From: Saccharum officinarum
Lineage: Eukaryota > Streptophyta > Magnoliopsida > Poales > Poaceae
Assembly (NCBI GenBank): GCA_020631735.1
Contig: CM036225.1
Coordinates: 67,258,662 to 67,322,661, forward strand
Length of the DNA stretch: 64,000 bases
Direction of reading: 5' to 3'
Shown here: piece after piece, positions 33,678-44,502 of the stretch
Position numbering within the stretch: position 1 is the first letter of the stretch
How the letters are laid out: every line of letters begins with the position of its first letter
Translations under genes and position numbers: made by a program
Notes under the pieces: model-generated
The model's database searches: none
The model's input: the letters and a program-made list of their open reading frames with translations, nothing else
What the model was told of the DNA's origin: nothing

Positions 33678-33806
33678 TCGGCTAAGCCGACTGCTCTAGT
33701 TAGTTTAGCCAACACCCTGATGGATGCTAGCCAATCGGCTAAGCTGACTTCCCCTGTGCAGTAGCCTAGTCGGCTAAGCCGACTGGCCCATTCGGCTTAG
33801 CCGACT
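33678..33806. repeat. Cluster of short palindromes
   Basis: AGTCGGCTAAGCCGACT and close variants occur four times in about 130 bp (near 33676, 33735, 33767 and 33789). Each is nearly self-complementary. In translation they give a repeated Ser-Ala-Lys-Pro-Thr pattern, similar to the AEPTP linker in the protease frame (near 31840). They may be an expanded coding linker rather than a signal. Confidence 0.6.
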
Positions 33807-33811
33807 TACCT

Positions 33812-35140
33812 GTGGCCAACCCGGCCAATCTGTCCGTGAAACTTTCAAATCGGCCTAGCAGAACTTCTAGTGATGTTGGGGCTGATTTATATGATTGGGG
33901 GACTCCCTTGTTGGCATATTTACATGATCCAAGAGTTAAAGTTTATAAGAGTGTTCGGCGGAGTGCTTTCAAATATGTGCTGCATAGTGATGAGCTCTAT
34001 CGGAGAACCGCTGAGGACTTACTATTAAAGTGCTTGTATTTTGATCAAGCAAGAGTGGCTATGGGAGAGTCCATGAAGGTATTTATGGTACGCATCAATC
34101 GGCTTCGAAGATGAAGTGGTTGTTGCATAGAGCTGGTTTTTATTGGCCTACTATGATGGCCGATTGTTTTCGATACTACAAAGGTTGTGAAGAGTGCCAA
34201 AGGTTTAGGAATGTTCAGCTTGTGCCTGCTGATATGCTTCATCCTATCATTAAGCCTTGGCCTTTTCGTGGTTGGGGGCTAGATTTTATTGGTCAAATTC
34301 GTCCCTTATCTTCCAAAGGACACCAGTTTGTATTGGTTGCTACATATTACTTCACTAAATGGACGAGGCAGTTCCTTTGAAGAATATGACACACAAGGAG
34401 GTTATTGAGTTCATCAATGAGCATGTCATTCATAGATTCGGCATACCCCAAACGTTAACTACAGATCAAGGGACATCATTTATGTCCAAGGAAGTGAGGG
34501 ACTTTGCCGAATTATATAAGATCAAGTTGCTCAAATCATCTCCATATTATGCTCAAGCTAATGGCCAAGCTGAGTCTAGTAATAAGACTTTGATCAAGCT
34601 TATCAAGAAAAAATTGAGAAGAATCCAAGAAGGTGGCATGAAGTATTGTCTGAAGCTCTATGAGCACATCTCATTTCAAGGCATGATGTTACAAAAGTTA
34701 CTCCTTTTGAGCTATTATATGGTCAAGAGGCCGTGTTGCCTGTCGAAATGAATTTGGATGCATACAGGCTTGTTAAACAAAATGATCTATCAGCTGTTGT
34801 GTATCATGATCTAATGATGGATAATATTGATGAGGTGATTGATGTGAGATTAAAGGCTCTCAAGAAAATAGAGAAAGATAAAGCTCGAGTTGCCAAAACA
34901 TATAACAAGAAAGTCAAAAGCAAATCATTCCAAATGGGTGAATTAGTATGGAAAACTATATTACCTATTGGGACGAAGAGCAATCAGTTTGGCAAGTAAA
35001 TTAGGATGGTCCTTATAAAGTGATCAAAGTCATGAGCGGTAATTCTTATTTGCTAGAGACATTGTAAGGTGAACGTCTCAAAGTAGCATTCAACGGGAGA
35101 TACTTGAAAAGGTATTTTCTAAGTGTTTGGCAAGAAGCCT
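33812..35140 (+). pseudogene. Integrase of the retrotransposon, frameshifted
   Basis: The parts lie in order across four frames: a zinc-binding N-terminal segment (CEECQRF near 34190, preceded by a shifted His pair); the core with GWGLDFIGQI (first Asp, near 34280); TTDQGTSF (second Asp, near 34460); and QANGQAESSNKTL (Glu, near 34570). A C-terminal part reads to KKVKSKSFQMGELVWKT (34999), followed by stops. Frame breaks lie near 34080, 34365 and 34700. All three acidic catalytic residues are still readable, but no continuous protein is possible. Confidence 0.85.
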
Positions 35141-35308
35141 AAGTGCTCTCCAAACAATGGCCGATACATGTATCACCCTTAGAACAAAAATGGCCGATGT
35201 ATACAACGCCCTTAGTCACCATGCAGCCGATGAGATGGGTATCGTTACTGTTTGGTTTAATTATGTTTGTTTGATCAAGTGTTTTCAGGTTCATGCATCA
35301 TAAACCTG

Positions 35309-35324
35309 AAAACAGGGGGACATA
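35309..35324 (+). other. Polypurine tract
   Basis: GAAAACAGGGGGACATA directly precedes the 3' LTR. A purine run ending just before the LTR is where plus-strand DNA synthesis starts in LTR elements. The last bases, CATA, are not purine-only. Confidence 0.65.
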
Positions 35325-36241
35325 TGTTGATAAACAAAAATGTTCATTTTGTGAAGTTATCAAAATGTGTAACGGTCTTCATCATTGTGTTTCTCTCGTC
35401 GAGGTGGTCAAAAAACATATATGGAACGTCCAATTTAGAGTCCGGATGAGAGAGTTATGCCTCCGAGAAAATGTATGAACTACCGGTCCAAGATCACCGG
35501 TACTACCGGTCCGAGAAGGTTTGGCGCAGATATGAACTACCGGTACTACCAGTCCGAGACTGGTACTACTGATAGATGGTGGTAGGTGGCGCAGTTTGGC
35601 GTGAAAATAAACTACCGGTACTAACGATCCTTGACTGGTACTACTGGTAGGGACCGATACTACCGGTGAAGCCTGACCGGAAGTACCGGTAGGTGTTTAT
35701 TCTGAATCTGACTTTTAGATTTTGAACCGATTTATTTTTAGATCGGTTTTTGGACCTGAAAAACTTGAAAAATAAGCCTTGGAGAGGTTTCCTACAGGAA
35801 CAAGACCAACCCTCTATATATATGAGAGGATCATGGCCGATTGAGTTCCCATCTATCCAATCGACACAAAAATACAACAAATCAATCTACTACCTCTTTT
35901 TACCCTTTCTTCCCCTCTACCTCTTCTCCTCGTTCTTCGTTGGTGCTGCATGGCTGGAGGATCGACGACAATGATGCTCTAGAGCGGTCAGGCTGGCTAG
36001 GGCAGCCCATAGACGCCGCACGCCCCGACGGGTCCCTCCCGGGCGTGTGGGGTTTCGGGTCTTAAGAGACCTCGCCGGTGTGTCCTGCGTATCGTGCTCC
36101 TGGCGAGGCTCCTCCGGCGACGTGTCCTGCGTATCGCGCTCATCGCTGGAGGCACAAGGTCTAGGTGTAGACATCCCCTAGACGCCGGTCGATCTCTAAA
36201 TTGGCTAGGCCCTACGTGTGTGACCTAATTAAGGGTCAATA
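35325..36241 (+). repeat. 3' LTR, 917 bp
   Basis: It begins TGTTGATAAAC and ends GGGTCAATA, where the usual final CA has become TA. It aligns along its length with the 5' LTR but with many changes and an extra segment of about 40 bp near 36095-36135 (CCTGGCGAGGCTCCTCCGG). CCATG at 36242-36246 closes the element. Confidence 0.9.
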
Positions 36242-36246
36242 CCATG

Positions 36247-37156
36247 CCATCGGTTCTAGGCCGTGGTCACCCGCCACTCCGGCCTAGGCCTAGAGGAGAC
36301 TGGAGAGTGGGCCCTGCCCTGTGACACGGCGAGGATCTGCGGCCGAACCTGTCTCATGGTCCTATGCATGGATGATCGTAACAAGTTTATCATTTTCAGA
36401 CGGGGCCGCGGATTTGAGCGTGCAGTGCAGATGGTGGCATGCATCCCATTCCCATGTGCGTGGTGCAGTGCAAGTGCAATGATGAATAATGCGTTCAGAG
36501 ATGGGTGGATGGGATGAAATCAGGCAGGCAGGTCTTCTTGGCCACGCCATATGTATATCATATCATCACTATCAGTGAGTGGTGCCGGAGATAGACGACG
36601 ACGTTGCATGCTGGACCCTCCGGCTGACCCAGTCAGTCACACAAAATTACAAGTGGCGAGGATGATAGAGATAGATCACTAACTGCATCCATTCCAGCAC
36701 TGGATGCCATATAGCTAGTATATGTATGGAATATGCATCACTGTGTGTATGCAGAAAAGAGCTAAGCTTCTGTCGGAAACGACGCAAGAAAGAATCTGAT
36801 CTGTAGCAGCGATTAGGCAACGTGGTCATCTCCGGCGGCGGCGGCGGTCCCTAGCTAGCTCCGGCCTCCTTCTACCTACTAGGTACGCGGCACGCCACGC
36901 CATCGCCGCCATTCTTGTATTGGGACCGACGATATGATGCTGCTGAGGGTAGGGTGATGGCGATGGATGCAGCATGTATGCTCGTATGTACTATGTAGCA
37001 AAGCTGTATGTTTCGCCATGGGCTTGCAAAAGCAGAAATGGAGTCCACCTAGTATGAGACGAAGGCCCCGCCCGCTCGCTCTGTTCCCGGGACACCACGT
37101 TCTAGCTAGGCAGATCACCTGTCTGGACCAAAATAAAATCCATCCACCAAATTAAA

Positions 37157-37158
<2 letters not shown>
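36247..37158. other. Intergenic, no gene seen
   Basis: Mixed-composition DNA between the gypsy element and an AT microsatellite. Frames are short and unlike known proteins. It should continue the host flank seen before 28883, interrupted by the retrotransposon. Confidence 0.5.

Positions 37159-37208
<50 letters not shown>
37159..37208. repeat. (TA)n microsatellite
   Basis: About 25 uninterrupted TA units, likely variable in length. Confidence 0.97.
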
Positions 37209-37210
<2 letters not shown>

Positions 37211-37317
37211 TTGCCTGGCCTTGACCTTAGAGCCTATACTATATATGCATCATATTCATATATACATGGACCTCCACATTATACATGTAGACGAGTCTAG
37301 TAGAGAAGCAAAATTTG

Positions 37318-38700
37318 TCGAGTGCCTCGGCAAAGCCAGCCTTTGCCGAGTGTTGCACTCTGCAGCACTCAACAAACCTGGCCTTTGCCGAGTGCCACAG
37401 GGTGCACGACACTTGGCAAAGGGGCACACTCGGCAAAGACCTTCTTTGCAGTGCAACACTCGGCAAAGAAGGCACTCGGAAAAAAATGCCACTTAACGGC
37501 CCGGCCAACCCACGACGTCAAAATTCAAAAAAAATTGCCGAGTGCCTTGCTTGACACTCGGCAAAGAAGCATGCTTTGCCGAGTACCAAGCCTTAGCACT
37601 CGGCAAAGAAGCCTGCTTTGCCGAGTGCCACTGCCTCGCACTCGGCAAAGCACCTCTTTGCCGAGTGTCATGCAAGGCACTCGGCAAAGATTTTTTTTTT
37701 GAATTTTGATTTCAATTTTTTTTCATAGCCCTTATATATTGTATACAAGCACATGTTTCAATTTGGGATTTTTTATGACTTTGTGCTATATTTGTTGAAT
37801 TAATTTTGTTTACTTGAATTTTTCTTGAAAAAGTAAATTTGAACTGTAGGTGCATGAAATAATGAAATATAGTCATTCAAAAAAATGATATTCATGTTGG
37901 AGAGTGTATTTTAAGGCCATATCCAGGAACTCACATAAAATGTCGAGCATCTTGTTGATGTAACAAGATGAATAACTTGCGGAAAAAGTGTTTTTTAATT
38001 ATATAAAATGTAAACAAAGTTTGAAAATCACGAAACTTGTCGAGGTGTCATGTCATCGCATGTAGAGGATATGATAAAAAAAATTGAGAATGTTTTGAGC
38101 AAGTTGTGACGTCGGATGAGAGATGTCTGGGTTTTAGGCATCCGACGTCACAACTCGACAAATTTCATGATTTTCGGACAAAAAAATTGAGAATGTTTTG
38201 AGCAAGTTGTCACATTCTTATTTTTTTTATCAGAGCCTCTACATGCGATGACATGACACCTCGACAAGTTTCATGATTTTTGGACTTCATTTGCATTTTA
38301 TATAATTAAAAAACACTTCTCCCGTAACTGGATGGTCATGTTTCATGAAGAACATGTTCGAAATTTCACATGTGTCACTGCATACGGCCTCGAAATACAC
38401 TTAGAAACATGAATATCATTTTTCGAATCGCCAAATTCCGATATTTCATACACCTGCAGTTCAAATTTACTTTTTCAAGAAAAATGCAAGTAAACATAAA
38501 AAATTTAAAATATATACCAAAATGTCATATAAAAGTTACAAATTATAACATGTTGTTCAAGATAGTGTATGAAACTCAAAGAAAAAATTTGGATGCTAAA
38601 ATAGAAAAAATTATTACTTTGCCAAGTGCCGTGTTTGGCACTCGGCAATGACACCTCTTCGCCGAGTGCCATGCTACCAGCACTCGGCAAAGAATATATG
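37318..38700. repeat. Foldback of CACTA subterminal regions
   Basis: Two arms of about 680 bp pair in inverted orientation. TTTGCCGAGTGCC clusters lie at the outer ends (37330-37690 and 38618-38695). Inside are shared blocks such as TTTCTTGAAAAAGTAAATTT (left near 37820, inverted near 38470) and AACTTGTCGAGGTGTCATG (left near 38033, inverted near 38250). The centre near 38110-38155 is itself a short palindrome, GACGTCGGATG against CATCCGACGTC. It looks like two left ends of one family joined head to head, or a short deletion derivative nested at this spot. Confidence 0.8.
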
Positions 38701-38749
38701 TGTAAAAACAAAGAATTTCTTTGGCAATATGGGCCACGGTCGGCTGACT

Positions 38750-39200
38750 CACTGCCCCACGAACCCTATCTCCCCAACCCACTCCCCACCGCATGCCGCA
38801 CGCCCGCGCGCCCTCCCCACGTGCTCAGCTCGCCGCCGCCGCCACCCGTCCGCACCGCCGGCGAGAGCCCCACAACGTCCCGACCACCCTCGCCCCCGAG
38901 GCCCCCTGGCTCTCCCCCTTCCCCGTGAGCCCTTGCTAGGAGCTCCGCCGGCGAGAGCCCCGCCACCTCCCGGCCACCCTCGCCCCCGAGGCCCCCCGGC
39001 TCTCCCCCTTCCCCGTGAGCCCGCGCCAGGAGGCCCGCCGGCGGCCCCGCCAGGAGCTCCGCCGCCGCCCCCGCCAGGCGCTCCGCCGGTAGCCCCTCCA
39101 GGAGCTCCGCCAGCGGCCAGCGGCCCACGGTCGGCGAGCCCCCCATGCCCCCTGCGCGCTCGCTCGGGCCTGTAGCCCCCGTCGGCAGCTCACCCCGCTA
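38750..39200. repeat. GC-rich CACTA leader with 94-bp tandem duplication
   Basis: CGCCGGCGAGAGCCCC starts a unit at about 38859 and again at about 38948. Both continue through CACCCTCGCCCCCGAGGCCCC and TCTCCCCCTTCCCCGTGAGC. Long proline-rich frames on both strands result from composition. The position before the transposase suggests a transcribed leader. Confidence 0.65.
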
Positions 39201-39959
39201 CCCCGGAGCGCCACCACTGCCCCGGAGCACCGCCACTGCCTCGGAGCACCGCCGCCAGCCCAGAGCGCCGCTGCTGCCCCGGAGAGCCACCACCGCCCCA
39301 GACCGCCGCCTTCTCTTCCCTTCAGTGTGTGGTATACCTGCCCCCTTCTCTTCCCTTGAGTGCAAAACTGAAGGCGAATATGACCTAATCCAGTAATCCA
39401 CGAGCAATATTAGTTGGGATTTTGGAGACCTTTCAACACTAGAGCTTGTATAACTTATGCAAATGGAGAAAGGAAAAAAAGTTTGGCTGCAGGGATTGGC
39501 ATTGTCAGCACTAGAGCTAGGTTTAGGAATTTGTGTGGAAATAAGTGTGATTATCGAGACTTCCTGTTTAGTTGAAGCATACCTATTTGTGCGACACTGA
39601 TTCATTGATGTTACTATCTTTTAAAGCCTAACTAGTATATGTTTATCTGTCAGGGCAGTGTTGAGAAGGGAGGAGAAGAAGAAGGGAGAAGAAGGGAGGA
39701 GAAGGAGAAGGGAGAAGGGAGAAGGAGAAGGGAGGAGGAGCCTCGAACGCCGGCCACGCCCCTAGTCATTTTCTATCCCCTCACCGTTCGTGCACGCTAG
39801 CGTCGCCGGCCCTCGCCATTCATCTCCACCGTCGTCCCCACACCTCGCCGGAGAAGAAGGTGACCCCGGCACTGTGTCGGTCGACTCCACCGCCACCTAA
39901 GGTATAAAGCATCCCTGGTTGTTGGCCTTCGTGCCTTGTATGTCATTGGCGACCTTCGT

Positions 39960-40095
39960 TCCTTAAGTGGATGTGTGGGCCTTTGTGCCAGAATTGTGGA
40001 TGTGTGTCCTTCGTGCCGTATATGTGTTGTTAGCCATCGAGCTGGCTTCTTTCTTGTAGGTTGTGGAAACCTCCCCATGTAGGGGAGGTTCTGCC
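39960..40095. repeat. Internal CACTA repeat, left copy
   Basis: GGATGTGTGGGCCTTTGTGCC through TCTTGTAGGTTGTGGAAACC and CTCCCCATGTAGGGGAGG to about 40095 has a direct counterpart at 46575-46710, beyond the transposase genes. The CTCCCC-NNN-GGGGAG part is a small hairpin in both copies. Confidence 0.65.
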
Positions 40096-40724
40096 GAATT
40101 TTTCAACTTATAGTGATGTGTTTCTTCTTTTGCATAGCAGGACCTGTCGGAGGGGAATCGGAGCACCTAGGCGACCCTGATCGTCTTCGTCGGCACTGTG
40201 GTTCTGCTTGCACTGCCTCGCCCCACCACTGCGTTGACTCGCCGCTGCGCCGCCAACCTGTCTCCACCACCACCCTAGGTATAAATAAAATCTCTTCCTT
40301 ACTATTGTCGTATGTAGATCGGTGTAGCCCAGTTAGGCATCTCCCGTCCAAAACAGATATGGTTCAAGGTATGCAGATCTTTGCATATCTATGGCCATAT
40401 CTGTTTTGAATTGTTCATGTTTTTTGGATAGCCCACGGATGTGTAGATGGGTTAGTTTCCTTGTTCTGCTCGGATCCGAGACGGAGTTTTGGCACCACCT
40501 CCTTGTTGTTATCCGGATATACACTTTCCTTTTCGGGACGTGTATCGGAAGAACAGCGGGGAGGTGCTACCGAAATTCTATCTCGAATCAGAGTAGAGCA
40601 TGGAAACTAACCGTATCTACGTATCTGTGGGTGGGATTAGGACCTATCCTCACCTATTAGACAGTAGGCACGCCGTGCAGATGCAATTGATGTTTATGTT
40701 ACACGCTTATGCATATGCTAGAGG

Positions 40725-43700
40725 ATGGATAACCATGAGTGGATGTACACTGAACGCCCAAGTCAGGCTCAAATCACCCATGAATGGATGGATAAGACCA
40801 AGAAATTATTGGACCATGCATTTAAGGCAGCTAAGGGAGCGAGAGACACGTTCTGTTCCTATAGCCAATGTGAAAATAAGAAAAGAAAAACAAGGGAAGT
40901 CATGGTACAACATCTTTGCTAGTATGGATTTATGCCAAACTATACCCGGTGGGTGTACCATGGTGAAACCAATCATCCTAAAGAGGAGGTCGTGAGACGA
41001 CGCTTGGAGGCATTTGATGGTGATGGCGGGGTAGCAGGATGGTTAGGTGACTATGAGGATGCGACGTTCGCTAAAAGACGTACGGAGGATGAGCAGGAGG
41101 AGCCAGAGCCAAGCGCTAAGGCGTTCTTGGCCATGTTGGATTCAACACAGAACTTCCTACATGAGAAGACAATGGTTTCTCAACTAGATGCCATTGGACG
41201 CCTACTGGGGTTGAAGTCTCAGCACAACATGACTTGAGCTTGCTTTGATGCTATGATGGCAATTATTGGGGATTTGCTTTCGGAGGGTCATCATCTGTCG
41301 AGTAGCTTGTACAAGTCAACGAGACTCCTTCGGGCACTGAAGATGCCGTATGAGCAGATACATTGTTGTCCAAAGGGGTGCGTCCTATTTAGGAAAGAAC
41401 ACAAGGATGTAAAGTATTGTCCAAAGTGTAAATCCTCTAGGTATGTGGATGTAGACAAAGGTGATGGCAAGAAGGAGCAGAATGAGGGCATCCCCATGAA
41501 AGTCCTATGACACCTTCTGATCATACCGAGGCTCCAATGGCTATTCATGTCTGAGGAGTCCGCGAAACAGATGACATGGCACAAGAATGGCGTTCGATAC
41601 AATCCTGACAAGATGGTACATCCAGCAGATGATGAAGCATGGAAAAGCTTTAATGGCAACCATCATGGCAAAGATGAAGAGGCCCGTAATGTACGTGTTG
41701 CGCTGGCAACGGATGGGTTCAATCCTTATGGAATGATGTCGGCCCCATACACTTGTTGGCCCGTGTTCGCTATCCCCCTCAATCTTCCCCCGAGGCCCTA
41801 CTTCAACGGCAAAACATATTCTTGATGTTGATAATTCCTGGACACCTGAGAAACAAAATGGGTGTGTACATGGAGCCTATTTATGATGAATTGATCAAGG
41901 CTTGGAATGAAGGCGTATTGACTTACGACCGAGCTACAAAGAAGAACTTCAGAATGTATGTTTGGTACTAGTACTCCATGCACGACTTCCTGGCGTATGG
42001 GATATTCACCGGCTGGTGTGTCCACAGGAAGTTTCCATGCCCGGTATGCAAGGCAGCTCTACAGTTCATTTGGTTGAAGAAGGGTAGCAAGTTCTTGTCG
42101 TTTGACAAGCATCGACAGTTCCTCCCTCTTGACCATGCATTCAGAGGAGACACCAAGAACTTCACAAAAGGTGTCACGGTGATCGACCCTGCACCTTAGA
42201 AGATGACTAGTGCCTAGGTTCATGCTCAGATAGATGCTCTCATGGTCCTGGCGCAGAAAGATAATCCAAGGAGTAAAAGAAAGAAAGATAATCCAAAGAA
42301 AGGTAATGCAAACAAAGATCGCTTTGTGGGGTGTGGTGTGGAACATATGTGGACTCATAAGTCGAGATTGGAGAGGCTTCCCTATTTTGATGACCTTCTC
42401 CTTTCACATAACATAGATGTAATGCACACTGAGAAGAATGTCACTGAAGCACTTTGAGCAACACTCATGGACATTCCTGATAAGACAAAGGACAACCCTA
42501 AGGCCAGAGTAGACATGGCAACACTATGCGATAGACCAAAGCTACAGATGCTGCCTCCAAGAGACGGCAAACCATGGAAAAGTCCTAAGGCCAATTACAT
42601 CTTGGAAAAGAAGCACATGATAGAAGTGATACAATGGATGCAGACGTTAAGTTTCCCTGATGGGTTGCAGCGAATCTGAGGAGGGGAGCAAACCCAGATA
42701 CTGGCTGAGTCTTAGGGATGAAGAGTCATGAATTCCACATATGGATTGAGCGGCTTCTTCCGTCGATGGTTCGAGGCTATGTCCCTAAGCATGTCTGGAA
42801 GGTGCTGGCAGAGTCGAGCTTTTCTTTCGCCAGCTTTGTGCCAAGGAGATATCTCTGAAAGTGGTTGGGGAGTTGAAAAAATGGCACCCGAGTTGCTCTG
42901 TAAGTTGGAGAAGATCTTTCCACCTAGCTTTTTCTTATCGATGTAGCATTTGATTTTGCACCTCCCGAACGAGGTACGAATGGGGGGCCCGTGTAGAACC
43001 GTTGGTGCTATCCAATCGAGAGATGTCTAAAGACTATTCGCTAGAAATGTGGAAACAAAGGTATGATTGAGGCTTCCATAGTAGAGGCATTCATTTGTGA
43101 GGAGGTGTCAAACTTCACAACATCATACTATAGTGAGAACCTTCCTAGCGTGCATAATCCACCCCCTTGTTACAACGAGGACGAAAATGAATCGACCCTT
43201 AACGTACTCAAAGGGCAACGCCGAAGATCAAGTGGAGCGGCCAAAAAGTTCTTGACCAACAAAGAGTGGCGCAAGATCATGCTCTATGTGTTGACGAACC
43301 TTGACGAAGTCGACAAGTATCAGCGGTAAGTTCTCAATGAACTTGTTACTTAGCCAGTCATATTTTCTACATCCAACAACCTTGTTGCTTGTCGGTGCAG
43401 GGAATTTTTTGATCAATACTGGCATCATCCAAGGTCACCTTCTGACCATGAACGAGAGACTCTTCTTCAACATGGTTCGCCTGATTTCATTACATGGTTC
43501 CAAAGAAAGGTACCTTCTGACCAATTTAGTTCGTTCTAAGTTTGGCATTCCTAGTTGCCTAATTTTATTTCTCTCCTGCTTGAGCTTGCAGTGCCAAAGT
43601 GATTTGTCTATAAGTGCCAATTATGACAAGTGGCCAGAGGCTTTTACTATAAGGTCTCGTCATTTAACGCTTATGACGTGAATGGATATCGCTTTCACTC

Positions 43701-44270
43701 AACAAGCTACGAGAAGAGTCGGCCTAATCCAAGGACCACGAATTTCAGAGTATTTATGCCCGGAGTAGTTACGCCTGGCGCTGAGCAGGAGGACTATTAT
43801 GGCACAGTTGAAGAAATATACGAGCTCGAATACCATGGTGAAAAAGCACCTAGGCCAGTCATATTCAAATGCTAGTGGTTTAATCCTACAGTATCGCAAA
43901 AGTCCCCTAAACTTGGGATAGTCGAAACTAGACATGATTCCTTCTATCTAGGAGATGATGTCTATATTGTGGCTCAACAAGCCAAGCAAGTTTATTATTG
44001 TCCATATGCTTGCAAAACTGACCCACATCTTCAGGGTTGGTATATTGTGCACAAGGTATCACCACATGGTAAATTACCTCACCCAAATGATGTTGATTAC
44101 AACTTGAACCCACCTACGCATGACGGGGAGTTCTATCAACAAGACAAGGGGCTACCAGGGATGCTTGATATAGACTTAACCGAAGAGATTGAAATGGAAG
44201 TAGATGAGGAATAGTTTGTTGACGAGGAAGCTGCAGATGAGGTGCATCATCCGAGAGACTTAAAAAATGC
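40725..44270 (+). pseudogene. TNP2-like CACTA transposase, degenerate
   Basis: TNP2 proteins cut and join CACTA ends. Segments can be read in the usual order. The N-terminal association domain is EWMDKTKKLLDHAFKAAKGA (near 40780), then YTRWVYHGE. The catalytic Transposase_21 region starts from MPYEQIHCCPKGC (41345) through ALATDGFNPYGMM and CPVCKAAL to HNIDVMHTEKNV (42410-42445). A DUF4218-like part has LCKLEKIFPPSFF (42895), and a DUF4216-like part has DVNGYRFHS (43675). An acidic C terminus ends near 44270. In-frame stops replace residues near 40920, 41235, 41508 and 41970, with several frameshifts. Some breaks near 43320-43650 may be introns. Confidence 0.88.
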
Positions 44271-44502
44271 TTGATGGACTACAACTAGGCAATGGCAGCG
44301 ATGAGGATGAGGCTATTGACGATTTGGAGGCTCTTGATAGTGATGACGATACCTATCGTCCAGATAATCCTAATCATGAAGAATATTAGAAATACATGTA
44401 ATACTATGTTATTTTGTAATTACATTTTCTTTATTTTGCATCCCTTGCTAAGTACTTCTCATTTATCTGGACTAATACTGGTTTATTCTTTTTAATTGCA
44501 GG

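Larger units (their letters stand above)
28888..36241 (+). mobile_element. Ty3/gypsy-type LTR retrotransposon, complete ends, internally deleted
   Basis: It is bounded by the 5-bp duplication CCATG at 28883-28887 and 36242-36246. Order: 5' LTR, primer binding site, gag-position frames, aspartic protease, RNase H remnants, integrase, polypurine tract, 3' LTR. Integrase after the protease and RNase H marks gypsy order. The reverse transcriptase core expected between protease and RNase H is missing; only about 200 bp lie between them. Frameshifts affect RNase H and integrase. It cannot move on its own. The two LTRs differ by many substitutions and indels, so the insertion is old. Confidence 0.9.

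Noticed and set aside
38626..39217. Long Pro- and Arg-rich frames on both strands
   Set aside because: Produced by the GC-rich composition of a CACTA leader and its tandem duplication; no conserved motif.
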